NCBI GenBank assembly: GCA_001778495.1
Contig: MFHE01000006.1
Location: 1-53,086, forward strand
Direction of reading: 5' to 3'
DNA from: Candidatus Giovannonibacteria bacterium RIFCSPHIGHO2_01_FULL_45_24
Lineage (GTDB): Bacteria; Patescibacteriota; Minisyncoccia; UBA11713; 2-01-FULL-45-33
Length of the DNA stretch: 53,086 nucleotides
The translations under genes were made by a program, and so were the position numbers. A model generated the notes under the pieces. It did no database searches and was not told the DNA's origin. It saw only the letters and a list, made by a program, of their open reading frames with translations. Of the stretch, positions 30,866 through 39,533 are shown in pieces. The stretch's first letter is position 1; each line of letters opens with the position of its first letter.

Positions 30866-33800
30866 ATGAAAGATTCTCGCGAAATTATCTTAGAAGGAGA
30901 AAGATATATCACGGCTTCCGAGGCCGCGGCTGTTTGCGGTTATACGCGCATCTATGTTGGGCAGCTTTGCCGCGAGGAAAAAATCAAAGGAAAAAAAATC
31001 GGCACCGACTGGGTGGTTTCCGAAAAATCTATTTTGGATTACAAAAAATCCATCTTGCGGACGCAAGAGAAAATGGAGCCGCAAATTATCCTTACAAAGC
31101 AAGCAATCTTTCATACAACAGATGAATGGGATAAGGAGATTTTAGGCGAGCAACAAAAAGCTCCGAAATTTTCTCTGAAGCAATGGTCGCTGGGAGCGGC
31201 TTCTCTCTCGTCAGTGCTGATTGCCGCGCTGATTTTTTATAACGCTGGCGCAATTGGAAGGAGTATTGCGGGCGCGGTTGAAAGTGTTAACGTCTCCGCG
31301 ATGAAAACAGCAGACACTATTTCACAAAACGCATTTGCCATTGCCGATGCAACTGTAAACAATATTGTCTTTGCGAAGGACGGAATAATCAGTGCTGTTG
31401 AAAGTGTTAACGTCTCCGCGAAAAAATTCGCGAACAATGTTTCGAATTTTGGAAATTCTAGTTTGAAGCTTGCGCAAAACGGCAAAAATCGGGTTTCGGA
31501 AACCGCATTTGCTGTCGCGGACGAAATCAACAATAATGTTGTCTTTGCGAAAGAAAAAATCTTTAACCTTGCTTACGCCGCGAGTCAATCGGTTTTAGAT
31601 TTTGGAAGTTCGGGCTTGGGATTTGCTTGGAATTTAGAGCTTGGCGCTCGGGATTTTGCTCAAGACGCCGCAAGGGCAACTTTAGGCAATATCATCTCCG
31701 TGAAAAAACTTACTGCCGAATTTTTTGAGGTTTTCACTTCACCCTCTTCCCCAACTCTCCTTACTAAGGAGGGAGGGTTGGGAGGCGAGGTTAATGTTAA
31801 AGCAGTGCTCGGGAACGTTTTCCAAAGCATCAAAGACCGGGCTTCGCTGGCTCTTGCTTTGCCCGAATTCTCGCTTCCGTCTTTGCCTTTTACTTTGGAG
31901 GACGTCAAATTCTCCATCACCGACCTAAGAGACAGATTTATAAACAACGTCCTCGGCTGGCGGGGATACATAGCGTCTTTGGGGAGCGACCTGAAACTGG
32001 CGGCAAGAGACTTCTTCTCGGTTAAGCCGCCTGAAGTTGCGGAAGCCCCATCTCCCACAACCCCTCCTTCTAAAGGAGGGGAAAATGAAGGCAGCAAAAT
32101 CATAACTTTCGGAGAGGCGACTTCCACACTTCCCCAAAATCCCCTCCTTACCAAGGAGGGGAAAGGGGAGGTTAGAACAGTAATTGAAAAAATTATCTCC
32201 GGCATCTCTCAAGCCGATTTAGACCAGCGCCTCTCTTCTCTCAACCAAGTCATCCTGGCCCAAGTCCAGCTTTCTCTGGCGGCTTTAGAAAAACGGCTTC
32301 CTTCCAATCAAGTCCAAAACCCCGTTGTCTTTCTCACGACTTCAATCCCCGGGCCTTACTCTTCCTCTCCTTCCCAAACCGGCTCCGGCGTTTCTGCTTC
32401 TTTCGGAGATTTTTCCAACGGGATTTCCACCGGCGGCAACTTAAGAGCTTCAGGAAACGTGACTCTCGGGGCTGAAGGCAAAGACGTATCCGTTACTTCC
32501 AATGTTTGGAATATCACTTCAGCGGGAGCGGCATCGGGGCTGACCTCCCTTACCTCTACTTCAATCAACTCCACTTCTTTAACCACGGGGACGCTTACGG
32601 CATCTTCCGGGAACATATCGAGTGGCTTAGCCGCCTCCTCAACCCTTCAGGTTACGGGGGACATGACTCTTTACGGCAATCTCGCTTTCTTCAACCAAGC
32701 CACCACGACCATTCCGGCTTCTTTAATGAATGCCCTGACCTTCGCCACCTCATCGGCTTCAGTCCCTTTTTTCACCTTTGACACAAAAAACTACAGAATC
32801 GGCATAGGAACAACTTCTCCCGGCGCGACTTTTTCGGTAAGCGGGGACATACTTGCCAGCGGAGGGCTTAACGTCTCCGGCGCTTCAATGAACGTAAACG
32901 CCACCACAACTCTCACCGAACAGCTTTTGGTCACAAAAAGCCCGACAGTTTCTCACACTTTCGGCACTTGGGCTGTTGGCGTTGCCAACTCCGCGGTCAC
33001 GGACTCGGTTGTGGTCATCAACCCGGCTTCGGCGGCGGCGGATACCAACCTTTTCGGCGCCGCGGTTGGAGGAGCGGTCCGCTTTCTGGTTGACGCTGAC
33101 GGGGATGTTTTCGCCAACGGGCTAACCACGGTAGGCGGCACGACTTTGGCTTCAACCACCGCCTCCAACTTCACTGTTGAAAATCAATTTACAATGGGAG
33201 ACGCCCCCAATGCCGACAGCCATATTTTTAATGGAAGAATCACTCATTTAGCCACCACTACCGGAGCCGCGTATACAATGTGGAATTCAACCGTTTCGGG
33301 CGACCTTCTGCGCCTTCAGGACGGAGACACCTCTCCCACCACCAGATTCGTTTTCTCGGCCGCGGGGCAAGCCGCTTTTGGAACCACTACTCACTCTGGG
33401 CTCTCGGTGCTCACTATAGGGGCTACCACAACTACCGCTATTCCTCTTACATTAAAAGGAGTCACGAGCCAATCCGCCGACCTTTTCCGCGTCCTCTCCT
33501 CGTCCGACTCCTCGCTTTTCAACGTGACCGGAGCAGGCAATGTCGGCATCGGGACGACGAGTCCGGCGCAGCTTCTGTCGGTTCAGGGGAATAGTTATAT
33601 TTCAGGAACTTCATTTTTCGGAGGGGCGATTACGGCAACCTCAACTCTCGCCATCTCTGGAGCCATCACTTCCACCGCCTCGGGCGCCAACACTTTTCCT
33701 TACGCTTCCACGACTGCTTTAACTGTTTCAGGAACCGCAAGCACTACCAATTTCACGGCTTCCGCCATGACTTCCGGCTCCGTTCTTTTCGCGGGCGCGG

Positions 33801-36800
33801 GAGGACTTTTATCGCAGGACAATTCAAACCTCTTTTGGGATGATACGAATAACAGACTCGGCATCGGGACGACGAGCCCGTGGGGGCTTCTTTCGGTAAA
33901 TCCCAACGGCATCGCCGGTCCCGCGTTCGTGGTCGGCTCTTCAACCAAGTGCGTTACCGGGGACACCAAGCTTAAACGCCGCCGCAAGAGACGCCGCAAA
34001 AACGGCAAAGGCGAGTGGGAAGAGGAAGAATATTTTGAAGATACGCGGATTGATGAGATTAAAGAAGGAGACGAAATCCTCACGCTGGACGAAAAAACCG
34101 GCAAGCTTAAGGTCTCCCGCGTCAACAAACTTATGGATATGGGCGTTAAAGAAATCTACACTCTGACCACCGCCACCGGCAAAAAAATCCGCACCACCGC
34201 TAACCATCCTTATCTTCTCGCGCCGGAATTTCCGAAAGAGCGCGTCGCGATATTCATTGACGGGGCGAATGTAGAAGCAAGTTTGCGGCATATGAGCGCG
34301 AGGATTGACTACCAAGAGCTTCTTTCGGCGTTCGGCGGGAAAGAAGCGGTTTCGCGCGCGGGATTTTATAAAGTTGATTTCCAGCACAAAGGACAAGGCC
34401 AATTCTTTACCCGGCTCAAGAAACTTGGCTATCGGCTTATTACTAAACCCCTTAAAATCATTGAACAGCGCCATCTCGCCGACGAGCATAAGGGAAATTT
34501 TGACGTTGAGATCGCCGTTGACGCCGTAGAGCGCAAAAACGCTTTTGATACTGCGGTGCTCTTCTCCGGCGATTCGGATTTTGCTTATCTTGCCGAGCGG
34601 CTCCAGCAAAATGGTAAACGTTTATTAGTTATTGCTCCTTATCGGGCCACCGGCAGAGAGCTGCGCAAACAGGCGGACGTGTTTTTAAGCCTCGCCGATA
34701 TGCCCTTCGTTGATTTCGGAGCAACTAAAAAAGCCCCGCAAAGGGGGCATCACAACCGGCTTTCACCGGCACTTCCCATCCTAGCGCAGGCGCATCCCTA
34801 TGTCAACGGGGGGGTGTGGACAAAGGTTTCCGAAATTAAGGAAGGGCAGATGATTGCGACTTCCGGCGCGAACGGCAAACCGGTCTTTGAAAGAATTATG
34901 TCAATTGAAAAAACCGCCGCCGAGCAGGTCTACGACATAGAAGTGGAAGGCACGCACAATTTCATCGGCAACGACATCGTGGCGCACAATACCTATCTCA
35001 CTGTAACCAACGGCGGCAACGTCGGCATCGGGACGACAAATCCCGGGGCAAATCTGGATGTAGATGTGCCGTCAGGTCAAGGTACTATAAGATTGAGTGA
35101 TACTAACGTTAATGTTATTAAATTATCGGACGCTTCCAGTGGTGCTACTACAAACGGGATAATATCAGTATATTCAGGTGGAACTGAAAATATCAAATTG
35201 TTTGCTAGTAGTAATGATTCATCTTGGATTAATGCTGGCAACGTCGGCATCGGGACGACGAGTCCGGCGACAAGATTGTCAGTGCAGGGAAATGGTTTGT
35301 TTTCAGGAAACCTTACAATCGCCGGGCTGACCGCTACCGGAACGGCTTCGTTCAATGCTGACGCAAGAACAAGCGGCTCATCGGCCCTTTGGAGTTTTGC
35401 CGGAGGAGCAGACACCGGTCTTACGGCTTCCACCGAGGCCACTGACGCGCAATTCAATCTGGCCAGAACAAAAACCCACGCCAACGGAACAATCACGCTT
35501 CAGCGGGACGCGTTAATCAATGCCGCGACCCATGCTTTCACCAATTTCGCTTCAGGCAACATAACCGACCTCGCGACTCTCGGGATTACCGGAGCTCCTT
35601 TGGCGGGAACTAATGCCACAACCACCAACGCCCATACCATATATCTGGGCGCCTCTGCCCTTAACGCCTCCACCACCAATTCATACGGCCTTACGGTCAA
35701 CGCCAACACGGGAGCGACAAACAATTATGCCGCGGCTTTTCTTGGCGGCAACGTCGGAATAGGGACGACCTCACCTTGGGGGCTTCTTTCCGTAAATCCC
35801 AACGGCATCACCGGCCCGGCGTTCGTGGTCGGGTCTTCAACCCAGTGCGTTACTGGGGACACTCGCCTTCGTCGAAGACGAAGGAAATCCAAAGGCAAAA
35901 GCTCAAATGCCAAATCAAGCTCAAAGTTCAAAATCCAAAAATTGGGAGAAGACGAGGAATTCATCTATGAAGAAGTCGCGATTGTGGATGTCCAGTCCGG
36001 AGACGAAATCGCCTCCTTGGACGAGACAACCGGAAAAATTGTCTGGTCAAAAGTGAGAGCGCTTATGCATATGGGCCGAAAACCGATTATTGAGCTGGAA
36101 ACGGCGCTCGGCAGGAAAATCAGGACAACGGAAAATCATCCTTATTTTGTTCGCGAACGCGCGTCGGAACCGATTCGAGCGGTGGCGTTTATTGATTACG
36201 CGAATATAAAATCATGGCTTATTGATAAAAAGCTGCGGATTGATCTCGATTTGCTCCACAGGGAGCTAAAAACCTCCGGTGTAAAAGAAGTCAGGTTTTA
36301 CTACGGTTCTGACGAGCTGGGCAAAAATACCTCTTTTTTCGCGGCACTGCGCCGAATGGGCTACGCAGTTATCACCAAGCCAGTTCAGTACTTTGCAGTA
36401 CGGCTTTTGGATATTTTACAAAAGTCTCGGAATCGTCGATGGCTTGATGCGCTTTCACAAAATATCCGCGAGACGCTTCTTAAAGAGTCGAGCCAACTTG
36501 ATACTAAAGGCATTCGCTTGTTTGAGCCGAAAGCAAACTTTGACGTTGAGATTGCGGCAGACGCGCTGGAAATGGCTAATTCTTTTGATGCTGTTTTGCT
36601 TTTCTCCGGCGACGGGGATTTTGCGGATCTCGCGCGACGCCTTTCTGCCAAAGGCAAACAGGTAATCGTAATTTCCGGCAGGAAGTTCATGTCAGGGGTT
36701 TTGATGGGCGAAGCGGACGGGTTTGTGTTTATGGAGCAATTGGCAAAAATGATCCCCGGCCTGGTTTCTTCAGGTGAAAAGGCAAAACCTGCCTTGCGGC

Positions 36801-39202
36801 AGGTCTTGAAGAATAGTAACTCTATTGTAGCAAGGCCGCCGTCCTTGTCAAGCGGGGGGGTGTGGACAAAAGTGGCGAAGCTGAAAGAAGGACAGGAAAT
36901 CGCGGTTTTGGGCAAAAACGGGAAGCCGGTATGGGATAAAATTACAAGCATGCGCGAACTTCCTTCCGAGGATGTCTTTGACATAGAAGTTGAAGGCACG
37001 CACAACTTCATCGGCAACGACATCGTGGCGCACAACACCTATCTCACCGTCACCAACGGCGGCAACGTCGGGATAGGGACGACGAGTCCAGCGAGTTTGC
37101 TCTCGGTTCAGGGCAATGCTCTTTTTTCCGGCAACCTTTCTTTGGCTAATCTCACGGCGACCGGAACAGTTAACTTCACCGGCACCGGAGCGACTACTAC
37201 GATTTCGGGCGGGCTGGTCGCGGGTAATAACGCCGCTTTGGTGGTCAACCAAGCGGCGACGGCAAATAGTCTCTATATTACAAATGCGGGCAACGTCGGC
37301 ATAGGGACGGCTGCGCCGAAAACCCTGCTCCATATAAAAGAAGGCGCCGGCACTGGCTTGACGCCGGACAGCTCGACCTGGCTTTTCATAGACTCGGGCA
37401 CGAACAGCGACATAACGCTGGGTTCGCCCAACGGCAATCTTGGCAGAATCCTTTTCGCGGACCCCCAGAACAACGCCATAGGAATAATCTCCTACAACCA
37501 CGCTTTGGATGCAATGACTTTTACAGTCAACAACGCAACAAGGCTGTCAATAGATGCAGCCGGCAACGTCGGCATCGGGACGACGAGTCCAGCGACAACG
37601 CTAAGCGTCGCGGGCAATACTTATCTTGATTCCAATCTCATCACTTATTCTTCCTCCACCGCCGCCAATCTTACTTTTTCCTATCAGAGCTCCGCGACCT
37701 CAACTTTGCCGCAAAGCGTCAACGCTTTCTCTTTCGCCACTTCAACGACCGCGACGCCGATACTTTCAATAAACGGGCTTAACGGCAAAGTCGGCATCGG
37801 GAGAACGGCAGCAGTAGAACTTGATGTAATTGGACATTTTAGAGTTAGTAATGCTGGAGCTACTAGTATCTACATACAAAATACTGCTTCTGCCCAACAA
37901 TGGGATATACAAAATAAAGTAACAACTAGCAATTTAGCATTTCTTAATCAAGCCGGGACAGAGGTTTTGACAATTCTAAATACTAACGGCAACGTTGGGA
38001 TTGGGACGACGAGTCCGCAGACCAAACTGGAAATCGTGAATACTTCTTCCGGCGCAACCGCAGATCAGCTTTTTATTTCAAATCTTGATTCGGCAACCTC
38101 AACCGCGTCGCGTCTGACTTTCAGAGCAAATGACATTACCAATGGAACTTCAACTGCCGCCATCACTTCAATACTCCAGCAGAACTTTAACACCGGAAAA
38201 GGCGACCTTGCGTTCTCCACGCTGCGCTCCGGCGCCCTCACCGAAGCGATGCGCATCACAAACACCGGCAAAGTCGGCATCGCAAGCACGACGCCATGGA
38301 GAACATTCGGTGTTACCGGCACGGTGGGCTTTGACGGGCTTACGGCCGGAGCCGGAGCCGGAGCTCTCTGCCTCTCCGCGAACAAGGAAGTCACATATAG
38401 CGATGGCGCGGCCTGCACGGGTTCTTCGCAACGTTTCAAACACGACATTAATTCGCTTGGCGCCGGAGCGCTTGAAACGGTATTAAGTTTGCGCCCCGTA
38501 TCGTTCCTTTATAATGACGACATTGGAGTTCGGGGAGAACAGGTCGGTTTAATCGCGGAAGAAGTTTTCAGTATTGACCCGCGGCTTGTCACGCTTGACG
38601 CGTCGTCTACGCCAACCAACGTTAAGTACGCGAATTTGACCGCGGTTCTCGCCAAGGCGATACAGGAACTGAACGCGAAAGTAGAAGCTTTGATGGGGGG
38701 CGCCAGCTTGTCGCTTGATGCCAACGGAAAACTGGTTGTAAGTGAGATTGAAACAGGGAAGCTCACCGTCACCGGCCCGCAAGGAATTACGATTTATGAC
38801 AAAAAAGGACAGGCGGGGTGTTTGAGCGTTGAAGACGTGGCGACGGGAGCAATTTCGGTCACGGCGGGCGCTTGCGGGACCGCCACAAATGTTCAAAGCT
38901 CGGTTTTCAACACTTCGACAACTACAACCGACACCATTCCTCCCACCATCACAATTTTGGGCAACAATCCTGCAACGATTGAAGTCGGCGCGAGCTACGC
39001 GGATTTGGGAGTTAGCGTGACCGACAATGTTGACCAGAATCTTGGCTACACTGCCTCGCTTGACGGCGGGCCGGAGCTTTCGCAAGGCGCTGGGCTTTCG
39101 CTGGATACTTCAACTACCACAACACACACAATTTTATACAAAGCCGTTGACCAGGCGGGGAACGTCGAAACGGCCCAAAGAACGGTGGAGGTGGTTGAAT
39201 AA
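30866..39202 (+). CDS. Giant membrane-anchored surface protein with two NYN-carrying inteins
   Basis: 2778 aa; 2034 aa after removal of both inteins. Residues 10-62 are a MerR/excisionase-like HTH (YITASEAAAVCGYTRIYVGQ). Residues about 107-129 are a membrane segment. Residues 135-260 hold helical repeats (AVESVNVSA twice). From about 560 on, about 12 units of NVGIGTTSP-x-LSVxGN type alternate with Ser/Thr-rich beta sequence. Intein 1 is residues 1029-1375 and intein 2 is 1661-2057, both inserted after VGSST(K/Q) and before TYLTVTNGGNVGIGTT. Residues about 2515-2610 are an S74 endosialidase-type chaperone domain with Ser2520 and Lys2525 (SSQRFKHDI). The C-terminus is a DUF5011/Ig-like domain (PPTITILGNNPATIEVG). 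Three in-frame palindromic repeats encode LLTKEG-like peptides. It is probably a trimeric cell-surface fibre; the cytoplasmic HTH is unexplained. Confidence 0.85.
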   Translation: MKDSREIILEGERYITASEAAAVCGYTRIYVGQLCREEKIKGKKIGTDWVVSEKSILDYKKSILRTQEKMEPQIILTKQAIFHTTDEWDKEILGEQQKAPKFSLKQWSLGAASLSSVLIAALIFYNAGAIGRSIAGAVESVNVSAMKTADTISQNAFAIADATVNNIVFAKDGIISAVESVNVSAKKFANNVSNFGNSSLKLAQNGKNRVSETAFAVADEINNNVVFAKEKIFNLAYAASQSVLDFGSSGLGFAWNLELGARDFAQDAARATLGNIISVKKLTAEFFEVFTSPSSPTLLTKEGGLGGEVNVKAVLGNVFQSIKDRASLALALPEFSLPSLPFTLEDVKFSITDLRDRFINNVLGWRGYIASLGSDLKLAARDFFSVKPPEVAEAPSPTTPPSKGGENEGSKIITFGEATSTLPQNPLLTKEGKGEVRTVIEKIISGISQADLDQRLSSLNQVILAQVQLSLAALEKRLPSNQVQNPVVFLTTSIPGPYSSSPSQTGSGVSASFGDFSNGISTGGNLRASGNVTLGAEGKDVSVTSNVWNITSAGAASGLTSLTSTSINSTSLTTGTLTASSGNISSGLAASSTLQVTGDMTLYGNLAFFNQATTTIPASLMNALTFATSSASVPFFTFDTKNYRIGIGTTSPGATFSVSGDILASGGLNVSGASMNVNATTTLTEQLLVTKSPTVSHTFGTWAVGVANSAVTDSVVVINPASAAADTNLFGAAVGGAVRFLVDADGDVFANGLTTVGGTTLASTTASNFTVENQFTMGDAPNADSHIFNGRITHLATTTGAAYTMWNSTVSGDLLRLQDGDTSPTTRFVFSAAGQAAFGTTTHSGLSVLTIGATTTTAIPLTLKGVTSQSADLFRVLSSSDSSLFNVTGAGNVGIGTTSPAQLLSVQGNSYISGTSFFGGAITATSTLAISGAITSTASGANTFPYASTTALTVSGTASTTNFTASAMTSGSVLFAGAGGLLSQDNSNLFWDDTNNRLGIGTTSPWGLLSVNPNGIAGPAFVVGSSTKCVTGDTKLKRRRKRRRKNGKGEWEEEEYFEDTRIDEIKEGDEILTLDEKTGKLKVSRVNKLMDMGVKEIYTLTTATGKKIRTTANHPYLLAPEFPKERVAIFIDGANVEASLRHMSARIDYQELLSAFGGKEAVSRAGFYKVDFQHKGQGQFFTRLKKLGYRLITKPLKIIEQRHLADEHKGNFDVEIAVDAVERKNAFDTAVLFSGDSDFAYLAERLQQNGKRLLVIAPYRATGRELRKQADVFLSLADMPFVDFGATKKAPQRGHHNRLSPALPILAQAHPYVNGGVWTKVSEIKEGQMIATSGANGKPVFERIMSIEKTAAEQVYDIEVEGTHNFIGNDIVAHNTYLTVTNGGNVGIGTTNPGANLDVDVPSGQGTIRLSDTNVNVIKLSDASSGATTNGIISVYSGGTENIKLFASSNDSSWINAGNVGIGTTSPATRLSVQGNGLFSGNLTIAGLTATGTASFNADARTSGSSALWSFAGGADTGLTASTEATDAQFNLARTKTHANGTITLQRDALINAATHAFTNFASGNITDLATLGITGAPLAGTNATTTNAHTIYLGASALNASTTNSYGLTVNANTGATNNYAAAFLGGNVGIGTTSPWGLLSVNPNGITGPAFVVGSSTQCVTGDTRLRRRRRKSKGKSSNAKSSSKFKIQKLGEDEEFIYEEVAIVDVQSGDEIASLDETTGKIVWSKVRALMHMGRKPIIELETALGRKIRTTENHPYFVRERASEPIRAVAFIDYANIKSWLIDKKLRIDLDLLHRELKTSGVKEVRFYYGSDELGKNTSFFAALRRMGYAVITKPVQYFAVRLLDILQKSRNRRWLDALSQNIRETLLKESSQLDTKGIRLFEPKANFDVEIAADALEMANSFDAVLLFSGDGDFADLARRLSAKGKQVIVISGRKFMSGVLMGEADGFVFMEQLAKMIPGLVSSGEKAKPALRQVLKNSNSIVARPPSLSSGGVWTKVAKLKEGQEIAVLGKNGKPVWDKITSMRELPSEDVFDIEVEGTHNFIGNDIVAHNTYLTVTNGGNVGIGTTSPASLLSVQGNALFSGNLSLANLTATGTVNFTGTGATTTISGGLVAGNNAALVVNQAATANSLYITNAGNVGIGTAAPKTLLHIKEGAGTGLTPDSSTWLFIDSGTNSDITLGSPNGNLGRILFADPQNNAIGIISYNHALDAMTFTVNNATRLSIDAAGNVGIGTTSPATTLSVAGNTYLDSNLITYSSSTAANLTFSYQSSATSTLPQSVNAFSFATSTTATPILSINGLNGKVGIGRTAAVELDVIGHFRVSNAGATSIYIQNTASAQQWDIQNKVTTSNLAFLNQAGTEVLTILNTNGNVGIGTTSPQTKLEIVNTSSGATADQLFISNLDSATSTASRLTFRANDITNGTSTAAITSILQQNFNTGKGDLAFSTLRSGALTEAMRITNTGKVGIASTTPWRTFGVTGTVGFDGLTAGAGAGALCLSANKEVTYSDGAACTGSSQRFKHDINSLGAGALETVLSLRPVSFLYNDDIGVRGEQVGLIAEEVFSIDPRLVTLDASSTPTNVKYANLTAVLAKAIQELNAKVEALMGGASLSLDANGKLVVSEIETGKLTVTGPQGITIYDKKGQAGCLSVEDVATGAISVTAGACGTATNVQSSVFNTSTTTTDTIPPTITILGNNPATIEVGASYADLGVSVTDNVDQNLGYTASLDGGPELSQGAGLSLDTSTTTTHTILYKAVDQAGNVETAQRTVEVVE
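31755..31774 (+). repeat. Palindromic repeat, CTCCTT-ACT-AAGGAG copy
   Basis: Degenerate copy of the repeats at 32061 and 32141, set within an outer CCCAAC/GTTGGG stem. In frame it encodes TLLTKEGG. Confidence 0.65.
32061..32081 (+). repeat. Palindromic repeat, 9-bp arms
   Basis: CCCCTCCTT, loop CTA, AAGGAGGGG. In frame it encodes PPSKGGE in the giant protein. Confidence 0.8.
32141..32161 (+). repeat. Palindromic repeat, 9-bp arms
   Basis: CCCCTCCTT, loop ACC, AAGGAGGGG; arms identical to the copy at 32061. In frame it encodes PLLTKEG, another reading frame of the same repeat. Confidence 0.8.
33950..34990 (+). other. Intein 1 (Hint domain) with nested NYN nuclease domain
   Basis: 347 residues, 1029-1375 of the giant protein. 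Splicing blocks: A, CVTGDTKL with Cys1029; B, TTANHP with Thr1111 and His1114; F, VYDIEVEGTHNFIG; G, NDIVAHN with His1374 and Asn1375; the +1 extein residue is Thr1376. A very basic stretch (KRRRKRRRKNGKG) follows block A. The place of the homing endonuclease is taken by an NYN domain at about 1125-1265 with Asp1132 and Asn1135 (IFIDGAN), Asp1213 and Asp1219 (FDVEIAVDA), and Asp1236 and Asp1238 (FSGDSDF). No LAGLIDADG or HNH motif is seen. All residues needed for class 1 splicing are present. Splicing and nuclease activity are inferred. Confidence 0.85.
35846..37036 (+). other. Intein 2 (Hint domain) with diverged nested NYN domain
   Basis: 397 residues, 1661-2057. Block A CVTGDTRL (Cys1661), block B TTENHP (Thr1755, His1758), block F VFDIEVEGTHNFIG, block G NDIVAHN (His2056, Asn2057), +1 Thr2058. 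The NYN domain keeps Asp1777 and Asn1780 (AFIDYAN), Asp1893 and Asp1899 (FDVEIAADA), and Asp1916 and Asp1918 (FSGDGDF). It carries about 50 extra residues before the second acidic block. The terminal Hint blocks and the flanking extein are nearly the same as in intein 1 at DNA level, but the NYN parts differ strongly, so the copies arose by duplication and the nuclease then diverged or was exchanged. Confidence 0.85.
36788..36803 (+). repeat. CCTGCC-N4-GGCAGG palindromic repeat in intein 2
   Basis: Same arms as the intergenic copy at 14792. It lies in frame in the linker between the NYN domain and intein block F. Confidence 0.6.
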
Positions 39203-39221
39203 CCCCCTCCCAAGGGTGGGG
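39203..39221 (+). terminator. GC-rich hairpin after the giant gene
   Basis: CCCC(C)TCCC and GGG(T)GGGG arms begin directly after the stop codon. No T-run follows, so terminator activity is uncertain; it also resembles the CCCCTCCTT repeat family. Confidence 0.4.
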
Positions 39222-39229
39222 TATACAAC

Positions 39230-39454
39230 TTAATCCTCCAAAACCCGGATTACCAGTTTTTTGGGGGGGGGCGGCAAGCCAATTTTTTTCATCAGCCCTT
39301 CTATTTGTTCGAGGGTATACATTCTATAATTATTTATCGGGTGGCGCGCGGCGCGGAATTTGCGTGCATTGTCCCAGTTGCGCAGCGTAAGCGGGGTTAC
39401 GCCGACCAGCTTTGCGGTTTGATTGATGGTTAAATACTTTTTAGCCAACTCCAT
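39230..39454 (-). CDS. Small MerR/excisionase-like HTH protein
   Basis: 74 aa. One helix-turn-helix: YLTINQTAKLVGVTPLTLRNWDNARKF followed by a wing with HPINNYRMYTLEQIEGLMKKI, as in the MerR N-terminal domain, with no effector domain. The end (GLPPPPKKLVIRVLED) is Pro-rich. It is convergent with the giant gene, whose N-terminus has a similar fold. A -10-like TAAACT (reverse strand, 39467-39462) lies 7 nt before its ATG. It is probably a DNA-binding regulator or partner; the target is unknown. Confidence 0.75.
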   Translation of the reverse strand: MELAKKYLTINQTAKLVGVTPLTLRNWDNARKFRAARHPINNYRMYTLEQIEGLMKKIGLPPPPKKLVIRVLED

Positions 39455-39461
39455 GTTTTTT

Positions 39462-39467
39462 AGTTTA
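39462..39467 (-). promoter_or_regulatory. -10 box of the small HTH gene, leaderless spacing
   Basis: Reverse strand TAAACT, 7 nt before the ATG at 39454. Confidence 0.45.
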
Positions 39468-39510
39468 AAAAGTAAAAAACCGGCTGTCGAGCGAAAGCTT
39501 GTTTACAAGC

Positions 39511-39519
39511 TGTGGATAA
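39511..39519 (-). promoter_or_regulatory. DnaA-box-like 9-mer
   Basis: Reverse strand TTATCCACA in the gap 39455-39533, next to a 7-bp inverted repeat AGCTTGT/ACAAGCT (39496-39511). Confidence 0.4.
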
Positions 39520-39533
39520 TTTATTAAGGTTTA

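Noticed and set aside
33941-34609. 222-aa reading frame antisense to intein 1
   Set aside because: It mirrors the coding frame of the intein and NYN domain and has no recognisable motif or promoter.
36848-37501. 217-aa antisense reading frame over intein 2 and the repeats
   Set aside because: Shadow of the GIGTTSP-repeat coding strand; Arg/Val-rich without domain features.
38400-38720. Prophage tail spike, because of the S74 domain
   Set aside because: No other phage genes are present; the domain is part of a membrane-anchored protein of Parcubacterial type.
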